A DNA stretch of 64,000 bases from Kitasatospora viridis (GCF_007829815.1 NZ_VIWT01000001.1:3185501-3249500); one strand, 5' to 3'; positions 8,386 to 16,875 are shown, counted from the first letter of the stretch. Translations and numbers: made by a program. Notes: a model not told the origin generated them from the letters alone.

Positions 8386-9348
8386 GTGGATCACACAGCC
8401 GTTCTCGGCCGCACCGGCCGGTACGCCCCGAGCTGGCGGGTCTACGCCCGGCTGGCCAAGCTGGACATCTACGACTACTACCTGGCGACCCCGCTGCTGC
8501 TCGCCATGCTGCTGCCCGGCGGTCGACTGACCACCGACGGCTGGGCGGTGATCGGGCTCTTCCTGGTCGGCGGGATCGCCATGTTCGCCGGGCTCTGCTC
8601 CTTCGACGACGTCACCGGCTACCGGGACGGCAGCGACGCGGCCAACTACGGCCCCGACGCGCCCGCCCGCCGGCTCGCCCGCAAGCCGCTGATCGCCGGG
8701 GCGCTCAGCGAGCCGCAGGCGGTGCGGTTCGCCTGGTGCGCGATCGCCGCCCAGTTCGCCTGCTGGGGGCTGGCGCTGCTGGTCGCGCCGCACCGGCCGT
8801 GGTGGGCGGTGGCGGCCACCCTGCTCTGCCTGTTCGCCGGCTTCCAGTACTCCTGGTGGCTGCGGCTCAGCTACCGGGGCTGGCAGGAGTTCCTGCTCGC
8901 CGCCTACGGCTGGGTCTTCGTGCTCGCGCCGTACGGCCTGGTCACCGGGCAGGCGCAGGGCTTCGCCATGGTGCTCGGGCTGGTCTTCGGCCTCGGCCCG
9001 CTGCTCTTCGGCGTCTACTCCAACGTCAACGACATCGCCGGCGACCGGGCAGTGGGCCGGCGCACCGTCGCCGTGCTCGCCTCGCCGGCCGGCAACGCCG
9101 GGTTCGTCGGCGCGCTCTGCCTGGTGGAGGCCGCGCTGCTGGTGCTGCCGGCCGAATTCGGCGCCGCGCCCTGGTGGTTCGCCGCCCTCGCGGTGCCGGT
9201 GATCGCGCTGCGCGCCGGGCAGTTCACCCTCGGCCTGGTGGCCGGCTCCCGGGAGATCCTGCGGGCCCGCCGGCTCGGCATCCACACCCACCGGGTCTGC
9301 ACCCTGCTGCTGGTCACCGCCTGCCTGCTCAACGGCGGTGCGGCGTGA
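8386..9348 (+). CDS. UbiA superfamily membrane prenyltransferase
   Basis: A 320-residue integral membrane protein with about eight hydrophobic helices. Both Asp-rich signatures of UbiA enzymes are present: DDVTGYRD near residue 75 and NDIAGDRAVGRRT near residue 216. Both bind the Mg-prenyl diphosphate. Family members attach prenyl chains to aromatic acids, quinone precursors, haem, or sugar phosphates. The start is GTG at 8386. Its last bases overlap the GTG start of the ligase gene. A UbiA enzyme next to an acyl-activating enzyme, a methyltransferase and an FAD oxidoreductase suggests a prenylated or meroterpenoid-like product; this is inference. Confidence 0.87.
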   Translation: MDHTAVLGRTGRYAPSWRVYARLAKLDIYDYYLATPLLLAMLLPGGRLTTDGWAVIGLFLVGGIAMFAGLCSFDDVTGYRDGSDAANYGPDAPARRLARKPLIAGALSEPQAVRFAWCAIAAQFACWGLALLVAPHRPWWAVAATLLCLFAGFQYSWWLRLSYRGWQEFLLAAYGWVFVLAPYGLVTGQAQGFAMVLGLVFGLGPLLFGVYSNVNDIAGDRAVGRRTVAVLASPAGNAGFVGALCLVEAALLVLPAEFGAAPWWFAALAVPVIALRAGQFTLGLVAGSREILRARRLGIHTHRVCTLLLVTACLLNGGAA

Positions 9349-10934
9349 GGCTGTTGCGACCCCGCCCGTTGGACCTCGGCCCGTTCTTCGAGACCCTGGC
9401 GGAACGGGACTCGCCCACCGTGGTCCGGCTCAGCCGCCCGCTCGACCTGGCGCCGGAGTCCGGCCGGGAGTGGACCGTGCCCCAACTGGCCGAGCTGGTG
9501 CGGGAGACCGCCGCCGCGCTGGCCGCCGCCAAGGTCCGGCCCGGCGACCACGTGGCGATCCACAAGCGCAACCACTGGGACTACGCGCTGCTGGCCGCCT
9601 CCGTCGCCCGGCTCGGCGCGGTGCCCGCCCTGCTCTCCAGCCAACTGCCGCCGGAGGCACTGGCGGTGCTGCTCGCCCGGCTGAAGCCCAAGCTGCTGCT
9701 CTCCGACCGCTACACGCTGGCGCTCGGCGTCGGCCGCCCCAAGCAGCGCACCGTCTGCCTGGACGGCCCCGCGCCCGGCGCCACCGACCTGGCCACGCTG
9801 CGCGGCGGCCGGATCCCGCCGGTGCACCCGCGCCGGGACGACGACCCGCTGGTGGTGATCCACACCTCCGGCACCACCGGCGTGCCCAAGCTGGTGCTGC
9901 ACTCCACCACCAGCCTGGTCCGCCGGATCACCGGCTTCGAGGCGCACCGCTGGCCGGTCACCTCGGTGCGGCCGGAGGACACCGCGGCCAGCGCGGTCTC
10001 CTTCGCGCACGGCCGCGGCGTCTCCTGGACCCTCTCGGCGCTCTGGGGCCGCCCGCGCACCGCACTGCTGCTCGCCGACCCCGAGCCCGAGCTCGCCCTC
10101 CCGCTGCTGCGCGAACACCCGCCCACCGTGCTGGAGGCGCTGCCCGCGACCTACCAGCAGTGGCAGCCGCAGGCCGGCGGCGGCGCCTTCCTGCGGATGC
10201 GCCTGTTCATCAGCACCTTCGACGCGGTGCACCCGCCCACCGTGCGGGAGTTCCTGGCGGCCAGCGGACGGCGGCACCCGGTCTGGATGCAGGGCTGGGG
10301 GCAGAGCGAGACCGGCCCGCTGACCTTCCGGTTCTTCACCCGCCGCTCGCTGGCCCGGCGCGAGCAGCGCCACCCCACCACCCGGGACCTCGGCCGCCCG
10401 GTGCCCGGCTGGATCGCGCTGCGGGTGGTCGACCCGGCCACCGGCCGGCCGGTCGCCCGCGGCGTCACCGGCGTGCTGCAGGCCAGGGTGCCCGGGCTCT
10501 GCCAGGGCTACCCGGGCGAGCCCGACCGGTGGACCACCAAGCTGGACGGCCCCTGGTTCAACACCGGCGACCTCGGCAGCCGCAGCCGCACCGGCCGGGT
10601 CCGGCTGCTCGACCGCGAGGTCGACATGATGCCGGACGCCAGCTGCGTCGAACTGGAGGACGTGCTGCACGAGCGGCTGCCCGAGGTGGAGGAGGCGGTG
10701 GTGCTCTGGGCCGGGGCCGGCCGGCCGCCACTGCCCGTGCTGGTCACCCGGGACGAGCGGCTCGACCCCGGGCGCTGGCGGCACGCCGTGCGCGACCTGC
10801 CGCCGCTGGCCGAGCCGGTGCTGCTCGGCTGGGAGGCACTGCCCCGCACCGGCACCGGCAAGGTCCGTCGCCACCTGCTCCGCGACCGCTACCTGGCCGG
10901 TGCGGGGGCGTACGGCAGCGGCCGGTGGACCTGA
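9345..10934 (+). CDS. Adenylate-forming acyl-CoA synthetase-like enzyme (AMP-binding)
   Basis: A 529-residue ANL-superfamily enzyme. The phosphate loop IHTSGTTGVPKLVLHS lies near residues 170-186, the A5 motif appears as WGQSETG, the A7 aspartate as NTGDLG, and the C-terminal lysine as RTGTGKVRR. It activates a carboxylic acid as acyl-AMP and transfers it to CoA or a carrier. It starts at GTG 9345 in a GTGA overlap with the UbiA stop, so the two are coupled. No carrier-protein gene is visible nearby. The substrate is not predictable from the motifs seen. Confidence 0.9.
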   Translation: MRLLRPRPLDLGPFFETLAERDSPTVVRLSRPLDLAPESGREWTVPQLAELVRETAAALAAAKVRPGDHVAIHKRNHWDYALLAASVARLGAVPALLSSQLPPEALAVLLARLKPKLLLSDRYTLALGVGRPKQRTVCLDGPAPGATDLATLRGGRIPPVHPRRDDDPLVVIHTSGTTGVPKLVLHSTTSLVRRITGFEAHRWPVTSVRPEDTAASAVSFAHGRGVSWTLSALWGRPRTALLLADPEPELALPLLREHPPTVLEALPATYQQWQPQAGGGAFLRMRLFISTFDAVHPPTVREFLAASGRRHPVWMQGWGQSETGPLTFRFFTRRSLARREQRHPTTRDLGRPVPGWIALRVVDPATGRPVARGVTGVLQARVPGLCQGYPGEPDRWTTKLDGPWFNTGDLGSRSRTGRVRLLDREVDMMPDASCVELEDVLHERLPEVEEAVVLWAGAGRPPLPVLVTRDERLDPGRWRHAVRDLPPLAEPVLLGWEALPRTGTGKVRRHLLRDRYLAGAGAYGSGRWT

Positions 10935-10979
10935 CCCCCTCTCACCTGACGGCCCCCTCCTCACCTGACGGGACTTCGG

Positions 10980-12299
10980 ATGAACACCCCTGACCTCGAC
11001 GTCGCCGTGATCGGCGCCGGGCTGGCCGGCCTGGCCACCGCCCACCGGCTCGGCCGGGCCGGCCGCTCGGTGCGGGTCTTCGAAGCCGCCGGCCGGGTCG
11101 GCGGCCGGATGGCCGCGGGCCTGTACGACGGCTGCCGGATCGACGAGGGCGCCGAGACCATCGCCGCCCGCGGCTACCCCGCCACCTGGCGGCTGATCCG
11201 GGCCGCCGGGCTCACCCCGGCCGACGTGCTGGCGATCCCGCACTCGCTCGCCCTGTGGCGGGACGGCCGGGCCCACCCGAACCTCGGGCACCCGCGCGGC
11301 CTGCTCACCGGCGCCGGGATGTCGCCGCGCGGGCGGCTGGACTGGCTGCGCTTCGGCGCGGCGGCGGGCCGCACCGACTACGGCGACCTGACCGTCCGCC
11401 AGTTCGCCGCCCGCTACCACCCCGACCTGCACGACGCGCTGCTCCAACCGCTGGCCGGCTGCTTCTTCGGCTGGGACACGGGACGCTCGGCGATCGCACC
11501 GATGGCCGAAGTGCTGGCCGCCACCGGGATCGGATCGCGCTGGCTCACCTACCGGGACGGGATGGACGCACTGGCCCGGGCGCTGGCCAACCGGGTCCAG
11601 GTCACCCTGGACTGCCCGCTCGCCGAGGCCGTCGAAGGACCCGACCGGGCGGTGCTGCGGTTCACCGACGGACGGGTGCTGACGGCCCGCCAGGCCGTGC
11701 TGGCGCTGCCCGCGCCGCAGATCCGCCGGCTGCGGCCGGACCTGCCGGAGGAGGAACGGCCCTACCTGGCGGCGGCGACCTACACGCCGATGCTCAAGGT
11801 CGCCTGCCTGTTGGACCGGCCGCTGCCCTCGCCCGTCGCCGGCTACGGGGTGATCGTGCCGGCCACCGAGAGCCGGCTGGTCTCCGGAGTGATCATCGAC
11901 CACCTCAAGGCGCCGGGACGGGCCCCCACCGGCCGCGGCCTGGTCTCCCTGCTGGTCGCCCCCGCCGCGCTGCCGGACCTGCTCACCGCGCCCGACGCCG
12001 AGGTGGTCACCGCCGCCACCACCGAGGCCGCCCGGTTCCTGCCCGGCCTGCTCGGCTCGCTCCGCTCCGCGTACGTCTTCCGCCACCCGCACGGCCTGCC
12101 CGAGGCCACCCCGCAGGCGCTCCGGCTGCGCCCGGCCTTCCTGGCCCGCCCGCTGCGGACGATCGAGTACGCGGGGGACTGGCTGCCGATGCGCCCCAAC
12201 TCGGAGTCCGCCGCCCACTCGGCCGAGCTCGCGACGGACCGGGTGCTGGCCGCCTACTCCCGCGCCACCACGCCGGCCACCGCCTGCGCCGACCAGTGA
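10980..12299 (+). CDS. FAD-dependent oxidoreductase, amine oxidase / protoporphyrinogen oxidase-like
   Basis: A 439-residue flavoprotein with the N-terminal dinucleotide motif GAGLAGLATAHRLGRAG, then EAAGRVGGRM (the second FAD contact of the amine-oxidase/PPOX/phytoene desaturase group), a central QPLAGCFFGWD segment, and a C-terminal EYAGDWLPMRPNSES FAD motif. Such proteins act as desaturases, amine oxidases or reductases. It follows the ligase gene by 45 bases and is probably the last gene of the rightward operon. Its 3' end overlaps the convergent cyclotransferase-like gene by 46 bases. Confidence 0.87.
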   Translation: MNTPDLDVAVIGAGLAGLATAHRLGRAGRSVRVFEAAGRVGGRMAAGLYDGCRIDEGAETIAARGYPATWRLIRAAGLTPADVLAIPHSLALWRDGRAHPNLGHPRGLLTGAGMSPRGRLDWLRFGAAAGRTDYGDLTVRQFAARYHPDLHDALLQPLAGCFFGWDTGRSAIAPMAEVLAATGIGSRWLTYRDGMDALARALANRVQVTLDCPLAEAVEGPDRAVLRFTDGRVLTARQAVLALPAPQIRRLRPDLPEEERPYLAAATYTPMLKVACLLDRPLPSPVAGYGVIVPATESRLVSGVIIDHLKAPGRAPTGRGLVSLLVAPAALPDLLTAPDAEVVTAATTEAARFLPGLLGSLRSAYVFRHPHGLPEATPQALRLRPAFLARPLRTIEYAGDWLPMRPNSESAAHSAELATDRVLAAYSRATTPATACADQ

Positions 12300-12865
12300 C
12301 CCGCCGCACCGGGCCGGCTCGCCAGGTACTCGGCGATCCGCCCGGTGCCCCACCCGTGCGCCTCCCGCAGCCCCGCCGCCAACTGGCGCAGGTACGCCGC
12401 GCTCGGCGGGTGCAGCTCCGCACCGGCCGCGCCCCACGGCGCGGTGAACGTGAGCATCGGCTCCCCGCCCGCCTCCCCGACCAGCAGCAAGGTCTCGTAC
12501 CGCCCGGGCCCGAGCTCGTCCCGCCCGTCCGCCAGCACCCGCCGCAGGTCCACCTCCCCGCCCACCGCCCGCCCCATCTCCTGCGCCACCACGTCCCCGA
12601 ACTGACCCGCCGTCACCCGGTAGGCCCGCGCGGGCACCTCCCCGTCCCCCACCTCGTAGAACGCCATCCCGCCGCCCCACACCTTCGACTCCCCCGCGAA
12701 GAACACCCGCCCCCGCAACACCACCCCCGCCACCTCCGTCGGCATCCGCCGGTCCCGACACCCCCGCTGCGCTCGCCCCCCACCCACCGGCCGCCCACCC
12801 CGCACGTAACACCCGAACCGCCCCACCGCCATGTTCGACCCGTACGCCACGTACCAGACCCACAC
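12254..12865 (-). CDS. Gamma-glutamylcyclotransferase-like fold protein
   Basis: About 203 residues starting VWVWYVAYGSNMAVGRF, where the YGSN motif is the hallmark of the gamma-glutamylcyclotransferase fold. Later segments CRDRRMP, VFFAGESKVWGGGMAFYEV and VPARAYRVTAGQF match a conserved Streptomyces group often labelled histone deacetylase without good reason. The start is placed at GTG 12865; the frame stays open further upstream but would then run through the tRNA-Ser gene, which is not credible. It converges with and overlaps the FAD oxidoreductase gene. Enzymatic function is unproven. Confidence 0.75.
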   Translation of the reverse strand: MWVWYVAYGSNMAVGRFGCYVRGGRPVGGGRAQRGCRDRRMPTEVAGVVLRGRVFFAGESKVWGGGMAFYEVGDGEVPARAYRVTAGQFGDVVAQEMGRAVGGEVDLRRVLADGRDELGPGRYETLLLVGEAGGEPMLTFTAPWGAAGAELHPPSAAYLRQLAAGLREAHGWGTGRIAEYLASRPGAAGHWSAQAVAGVVARE

Positions 12866-12949
12866 TCCGCCACCCCTCTCGCCGCCACCCACCCCGTCCG
12901 CGGGTACAACGACCGAGGGCACCCACCGGCTTCGGCGGGCGCCCTCATA

Positions 12950-12987
12950 ACGAAGGGCCCCGACCGTTTCCGGTCGGGGCCCTTCGT
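12950..12987 (-). terminator. Strong hairpin terminator downstream of tRNA-Ser
   Basis: A perfect 16-base stem (12950-12965 with 12972-12987) and six-base GTTTCC loop lies 14 bases beyond the tRNA 3' end on the transcribed strand. It is an efficient terminator candidate for the tRNA transcript. Confidence 0.85.
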
Positions 12988-13000
12988 CGTACTCGCTGGC

Positions 13001-13086
13001 GGTAGCGGTGGGATTCGAACCCACGGTGGAGTTGCCCCCACACACGCTTTCGAGGCGTGCTCCTTTGGCCGCTCGGACACGCTACC
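13001..13086 (-). tRNA. tRNA-Ser, anticodon CGA
   Basis: On the minus strand the sequence folds as a class II tRNA. GGTAGCG pairs with CGCTACC as the acceptor stem, and the T arm contains GGGTTCGAATCCC. The anticodon stem is CACGC/GCGTG with loop CTCGAAA, giving anticodon CGA, which reads UCG serine codons. A long variable arm is present, as required for serine tRNA. CCA is not encoded. It lies 55 bases downstream of tadA. Confidence 0.96.
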
Positions 13087-13141
13087 GAGAGGAGACTCTA
13101 CCGGACGGGTGGGGCCGGGACGAAATCCGTTCCGGGGCGGG

Positions 13142-13651
13142 TCAGCGGTGGGGGGTGAAGAAGGAGCGGAGGCGGGTGGCGCAGGTGTCGGCGAGGACGC
13201 CGGGGATGACTTCGGGGACGTGGTTGAGGCGGGGGTCGCGGAGGGCGTCGAGGAGGGAGCCGTCGGCGCCGGTCTTGGGTTCGAGGGCGCCGTAGACGAC
13301 CCGGTCGAGGCGGGCGAGGACGATGGCGCCGGCGCACATGGTGCAGGGTTCCAGGGTGACCACCAGGGTGCAGCCGGTGAGGCGCCACTCGCCGACGGCG
13401 GTGGCGGCTTGGCGGATGGCGACCACCTCGGCGTGGGCGGTGGGGTCGCCGACGGCCTCGCGCTGGTTGTGGCCGCGGCCGATGACGGTGCCGTCGGGGG
13501 CGAGCACCACGGCGCCGACCGGGATGTCGCCGGTGGCGGTGGCCAGCTCGGCCTGCGCCAGTGCCAGGCGCATGGCGGGCTCCCAGCGGTCGCGGACCGG
13601 GTCGGACCGGACCGGGGCCGGCAGCGGAGCGAGGTCGAGGTGGGGCTGCAT
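13142..13651 (-). CDS. tadA: tRNA-specific adenosine-34 deaminase
   Basis: A 169-residue zinc deaminase. HAEVVAI supplies the zinc histidine and catalytic glutamate, and LEPCTMCAGAI the two zinc cysteines; the GDIPVGAVV strand and the NHVPEVIPGVL tail are also typical. TadA converts A34 to inosine in tRNA-Arg(ACG). The ATG at 13651 has GGAGGG too close for ideal spacing. The internal ATG at 13573 (MRLALAQAELA, with GGGAG seven bases upstream) is a credible alternative start. It lies 44 bases after the TadA-associated gene, so the two are probably one operon. Confidence 0.92.
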   Translation of the reverse strand: MQPHLDLAPLPAPVRSDPVRDRWEPAMRLALAQAELATATGDIPVGAVVLAPDGTVIGRGHNQREAVGDPTAHAEVVAIRQAATAVGEWRLTGCTLVVTLEPCTMCAGAIVLARLDRVVYGALEPKTGADGSLLDALRDPRLNHVPEVIPGVLADTCATRLRSFFTPHR

Positions 13652-13695
13652 CCCTCCAGTGTCGGGCACCCGCAGTCCCACCCCGCCGGCCGGGC

Positions 13696-14262
13696 TCAGC
13701 GCACCGCCTCCAGCACCTCGCCGCAGCCCAGGGCCTCGGCGAGTTCGGAGAGCGCGTCGCCCGGTTCGGCGTCCTCGCCGCTGAGTTCCAGGAGCGCGCT
13801 GGCGGCCACGCCGAACTCGGCGAGCAGTTCGCTGTCGCCGAGCGGGCCGACCGGGACTCCGCCGGGGCCACTGGGCGGTGCCTCGTCCTCGTCGTCCTCG
13901 TCGGCGGAGAGTTCGGCCTCCTCGCTGTCCTCCAGCTCGGTCACCAGGCTGTCCAGGTCGTCGAACTCGCTGTCGCCGGCGCGTCCGACGAGCTCCTCGG
14001 TGAGCACCACGTCGCCGTAGGAGCTGCGGGCCGCCGCGGCGGCGTCCGAGACGAAGATCCGCGGGTCCTCCTCGCCGTCCACCCGGACGACGGCGAACCA
14101 AGAGTCCTCCTGCTCGATGAAGACAAGTACCGTGTCGTCGTCCTGTGCCGCCTCGCGCGCCAGGTCGGCAAGGTCGGCAAGGGTCTCGACGTTGTCCAGT
14201 TCGGTCTCGCTCACATCCCACCCGTCCTCGGTGCGAGCAAGCACTGCAGCGAAGTACGCCAC
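13696..14262 (-). CDS. tRNA adenosine deaminase-associated protein
   Basis: About 188 acidic residues beginning VAYFAAVLARTEDGWDVSE, the typical N terminus of the actinobacterial protein encoded next to tadA. The middle is very acidic (EDSEEAELSADEDDEDE) and the C terminus is ALGCGEVLEAVR. The role is unknown beyond this conserved linkage. GTG at 14262 has GGGAG eight bases upstream and gives the usual family start; an in-frame start at 14451 adds an unconserved 63-residue stretch and is rejected. Confidence 0.85.
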   Translation of the reverse strand: MAYFAAVLARTEDGWDVSETELDNVETLADLADLAREAAQDDDTVLVFIEQEDSWFAVVRVDGEEDPRIFVSDAAAAARSSYGDVVLTEELVGRAGDSEFDDLDSLVTELEDSEEAELSADEDDEDEAPPSGPGGVPVGPLGDSELLAEFGVAASALLELSGEDAEPGDALSELAEALGCGEVLEAVR

Positions 14263-14490
14263 CAGGGACACTCCCAAATGGTCTCGGCCGTTGGCGGTCG
14301 CGGGCGAACGCGGTCTGGCCGCCCCCGCACCAGAGGCGGTCCGCTGTTCGGACCGTCCCATCGGAATCGTGACAGATAGCCAGGCCTTGCGGGGAGTGTT
14401 CGGCAGCGCGTCTTCGCAGGTCGTGTCGGATTCGGCCCGCGGGTGCGCCACCGGTGGCTCGGATTCGCCGGTTCCGGTCCGCGGAACGCG

Positions 14491-14712
14491 TCAGATCCGG
14501 AAGGTCCGCATGCGGAGTGCTTCGCGCATCCGGCGTTCCTTGGTGCGTCGCGGCTGTACCCGGGCGCGCAGTTCGCGGGCCTCGGCGAGCTCGCGCAGGA
14601 AGACGGCGCGGCGTCGGCGGCGCTGGGCCTCGGTCTCCGGCGGGTCGGCCGGCCTGGCGGTCGCGGTCGGCTCGGCGGGTTGCTCGGGCTTCCCCTCCGG
14701 CATCCTCTTCAT
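14491..14712 (-). CDS. Small basic conserved actinobacterial protein
   Basis: A 73-residue highly charged protein. A Pro/Glu-rich first third is followed by an Arg-rich helix (EAQRRRRRAVFLRELAEARELRARVQPRR) and an RMREALRMRTFRI tail. The long basic amphipathic helix suggests nucleic-acid or ribosome contact, but no domain is recognised. The ATG at 14712 has GGAGAG just upstream, and an ATG nine bases further in is an alternative. The position between the tadA pair and upp, divergent from upp, appears common in Streptomyces. Confidence 0.65.
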   Translation of the reverse strand: MKRMPEGKPEQPAEPTATARPADPPETEAQRRRRRAVFLRELAEARELRARVQPRRTKERRMREALRMRTFRI

Positions 14713-14819
14713 ACTCTCCGACTTTCCCAGAAGTCCTGATTCGATACCACAGCATCTCCACCGGACGGCCGACCACGCGGTGGTCGTCCCAGCACGTGGA
14801 CCGCGGTTAAGGTCCCTGT

Positions 14820-15455
14820 ATGCGGATCCACGTCGTCGACCACCCCCTGGTGGCCCACAAGCTCTCCACGCTGCGCGATGAGCGCACCGACTCCCCGACC
14901 TTCCGTCGCCTCACCGACGAGCTGGTCACGCTGCTGGCGTACGAGGCCACCCGGGACGTGCGGACCGACGAGGTCGAGATCACCACCCCGGTCGCGGTGA
15001 CCACCGGCACCCGGCTCAGCTACCCGCGCCCGCTGGTGGTGCCGATCCTGCGGGCCGGCCTGGGCATGCTGGACGGCATGACCCGGCTGCTGCCCACCGC
15101 CGAGGTCGGCTTCCTCGGCATGGTGCGCAACGAGGAGACCCTGGAGGCCTCCACCTACGCGACCCGGATGCCTGACGACCTGTCCGGCCGCCAGGTCTAC
15201 GTGCTGGACCCGATGCTGGCCACCGGCGGCACCCTGGTCGCCGCGATCAAGCTGCTGATCGAGCGCGGCGCAACCGACGTGACCGCCGTCGTGCTGCTTG
15301 CCGCGCCGGAGGGCGTGGCGGTGATGGAGAAGGAGCTGGCCGGGCTGCCGGTCACCGTGGTGACCGCCGCGCTGGACCAGCGGCTGAACGAGCACGGCTA
15401 CATCGTGCCGGGCCTGGGCGACGCGGGCGACCGGCTGTACGGCACCGCGGGCTGA
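14820..15455 (+). CDS. upp: Uracil phosphoribosyltransferase
   Basis: A 211-residue enzyme of the usual length that makes UMP from uracil and PRPP for pyrimidine salvage. The PRPP-binding motif is [12 protein letters not shown] near residues 130-141. The N-terminal [19 protein letters not shown] and the C-terminal uracil-binding [16 protein letters not shown] are both typical. The start ATG follows TTAAGG by seven bases. A perfect 16-bp hairpin follows 19 bases after the stop and separates it from the convergent LytR_C gene. Confidence 0.97.
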   Translation: MRIHVVDHPLVAHKLSTLRDERTDSPTFRRLTDELVTLLAYEATRDVRTDEVEITTPVAVTTGTRLSYPRPLVVPILRAGLGMLDGMTRLLPTAEVGFLGMVRNEETLEASTYATRMPDDLSGRQVYVLDPMLATGGTLVAAIKLLIERGATDVTAVVLLAAPEGVAVMEKELAGLPVTVVTAALDQRLNEHGYIVPGLGDAGDRLYGTAG

Positions 15456-15474
15456 TCCCCGCCCGAGCAGTGCA

Positions 15475-15511
15475 CAGGCCGCCGCCCACCGATCAGGTGG
15501 GCGGCGGCCTG
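15475..15511. terminator. Bidirectional terminator between upp and the LytR_C gene
   Basis: Perfect 16-base arms at 15475-15490 and 15496-15511 surround a GATCA loop, between two convergent genes. It can serve transcripts from both sides. Confidence 0.85.
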
Positions 15512-15529
15512 ACGTTCGATCAGGGCGGA

Positions 15530-16291
15530 TCAGCAGCTGCCGGGGGCGGCGCTGGGGCTCGGGGCCGGCTTGGTGGCCTGGGCCAGGGCGGCGGCGGCCG
15601 CGTTCGTGTCGAGCAGCGCGTTGAAGCCGTCGCCGATCACGAAGTCCACGCTGCCGTCGGTGCGGCCGTCGTCCATCGTGGCGGAGCCGGCCACCTGGGC
15701 GCCGAGCAGCGCGGCGGCCGCGGCGCCGGACTGGCCGCCGACCACCTCGGCCGAGCCGGGCACCTTCTTCTGCAGCGCCGACGGGGCGTTGCCGACCTTG
15801 CCCACGGTGAAGCCGCGCTGCTTCAGTTCGTCGGCGGTGCGGGCGGCCAGGCCGGACTTGTCGGTGGAGTTCAGCACGTTGACGGTGACGGCCTGCGGCG
15901 AGGGCACGGCGGTGACCGCGGGGAGCGGGCTGCCCAGCGCGGACGGCGAGGCGGCGGCCGAGCCGGCCGAAGAAGAGGCGCCGGCCGAGGCGGAGGCACC
16001 GGCCGAGGGCGAGCCGGAGGCGCCGGGTGCCGGGGCGGCCAGTGGCTTGCCGCTCGTGCCGGCGGCCGGGTGCGCGCTGGCGCAGGCCTGGGCGCTGCCG
16101 TGCTTGGCCTTGCCGGTGAAGATGTTCACCAGCTGCACCCCGCCGAGCGCGATCAGGGCGAGGGCGAGGACCGAGCCGATCACCGCGAACACCCGGCGCC
16201 CGCGGCGTGGCGGGGGGCCGAGCCGCGGGTAGCTGGTGCCGGTGATCCGCATCTGCTTCCCCTTCAGTCCCTGGGGAGTCAACATGCTCAC
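15530..16291 (-). CDS. Membrane-anchored LytR C-terminal domain protein
   Basis: A 253-residue protein. A short cytoplasmic N terminus with basic RRGRR precedes one transmembrane helix (VFAVIGSVLALALIALGGVQLVNIF, about residues 34-58), then an Ala/Ser/Pro-rich linker of about 70 residues, then a LytR_C domain (VTVNVLNSTDKSGLAARTADELKQRGF onward). The LytR_C domain occurs alone or behind LCP cell-wall ligase domains; here the catalytic LCP part is absent. It probably acts at the cell envelope. GTG at 16291 has GGGAGA six bases upstream, and ATG at 16285 is an alternative. Confidence 0.85.
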   Translation of the reverse strand: MSMLTPQGLKGKQMRITGTSYPRLGPPPRRGRRVFAVIGSVLALALIALGGVQLVNIFTGKAKHGSAQACASAHPAAGTSGKPLAAPAPGASGSPSAGASASAGASSSAGSAAASPSALGSPLPAVTAVPSPQAVTVNVLNSTDKSGLAARTADELKQRGFTVGKVGNAPSALQKKVPGSAEVVGGQSGAAAAALLGAQVAGSATMDDGRTDGSVDFVIGDGFNALLDTNAAAAALAQATKPAPSPSAAPGSC

Positions 16292-16436
16292 AGTCTGTCT
16301 CCCCTGGTCGAAGGGCAGCCTGGCCGGTGGGTGACGGGCGCGTCGGGTGCGGTCGATCGCGGGGGGACGGCGATGGGTCCGCAGCGCGGGGCGACCGTGG
16401 TCAGCAGCCTAGTCCGGATCCAGGGATGAAGGTAAT

Positions 16437-16451
16437 AAATGATCATCATTT
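16437..16451. promoter_or_regulatory. AT-rich 15-bp palindrome resembling a Fur-family site
   Basis: AAATGATCATCATTT is a perfect 7-1-7 palindrome in a small AT-rich island, about 145 bases upstream of the LytR_C gene. The 7-1-7 layout is that of Fur/Zur-type operators. The rest of the 287-base gap 16292-16578 shows no gene. Confidence 0.4.
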
Positions 16452-16578
16452 GGGGCACCCGAGCACTCGAAAGGGTGTACTGACGATCATTCGGCCGCCT
16501 CACCGGAGCGGGTGGGTGACGGCCGTGCCAGGGGCCCGCCGGGGTGCGGCGGGTCGGGGAGGGAGTGCTGAGCTCCCG

Positions 16579-16875
16579 TCAGTCCAGTTCCAGGACGCGC
16601 GCGTGCAGCACCTGACGCTGCTGCAGTGCGGCCCGGACGGCGCGGTGCAGCCCGTCCTCCAGGTAGAGGTCGCCGTGCCACTTGACCACGTGGGCGAAGA
16701 GGTCCCCGTAGAAGGTCGAGTCCTCGGCCAGCAGGGTCTCAAGGTCCAACTGGCCCTTGGTGGTCACCAACTGGTCGAGCCGCACCGGGCGCGGGGCGAC
16801 GTCCGCCCACTGTCGAGTGCTCGTCCGGCCGTGATCCGGGTACGGCCGCCCGTTGCCGATGCGCTTGAAGATCAC
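16579..16875 (-). CDS. Small conserved actinobacterial protein, VapB-antitoxin-like annotation group
   Basis: A 98-residue protein starting MIFKRIGNGRPYPDHG, with DLETLLAEDSTFYGDLFAHVVKW and LEDGLHRAVRAALQQRQVLHARVLELD. It belongs to a strongly conserved Streptomyces family that I recall being labelled a VapB-family antitoxin. No toxin gene lies beside it, so a toxin-antitoxin role is doubtful. The LEDGLHRAVRAAL segment resembles the ParB/Srx-like pattern in which a small protein binds a nucleotide or DNA. The start is GTG at 16875. Confidence 0.75.
   Translation of the reverse strand: MIFKRIGNGRPYPDHGRTSTRQWADVAPRPVRLDQLVTTKGQLDLETLLAEDSTFYGDLFAHVVKWHGDLYLEDGLHRAVRAALQQRQVLHARVLELD

Noticed and set aside
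9015..12926. Minus-strand open frame of 1303 codons opposite the UbiA, ligase and FAD genes
   Set aside because: Its translation is Gly/Arg/Ala-rich low-complexity sequence with no domain; it is the mirror of well-supported genes in high-GC DNA.
12866..13045. N-terminal extension of the cyclotransferase-like gene through tRNA-Ser
   Set aside because: A coding start inside a tRNA gene and terminator is not credible; GTG 12865 gives the family N terminus.
13001..13086. tRNA-Ser considered as an integration site for a mobile element
   Set aside because: No integrase gene and no second copy of the tRNA 3' end were seen nearby.
16579..16875. Toxin-antitoxin module
   Set aside because: The antitoxin-like label rests on family naming only; no toxin gene lies next to it.
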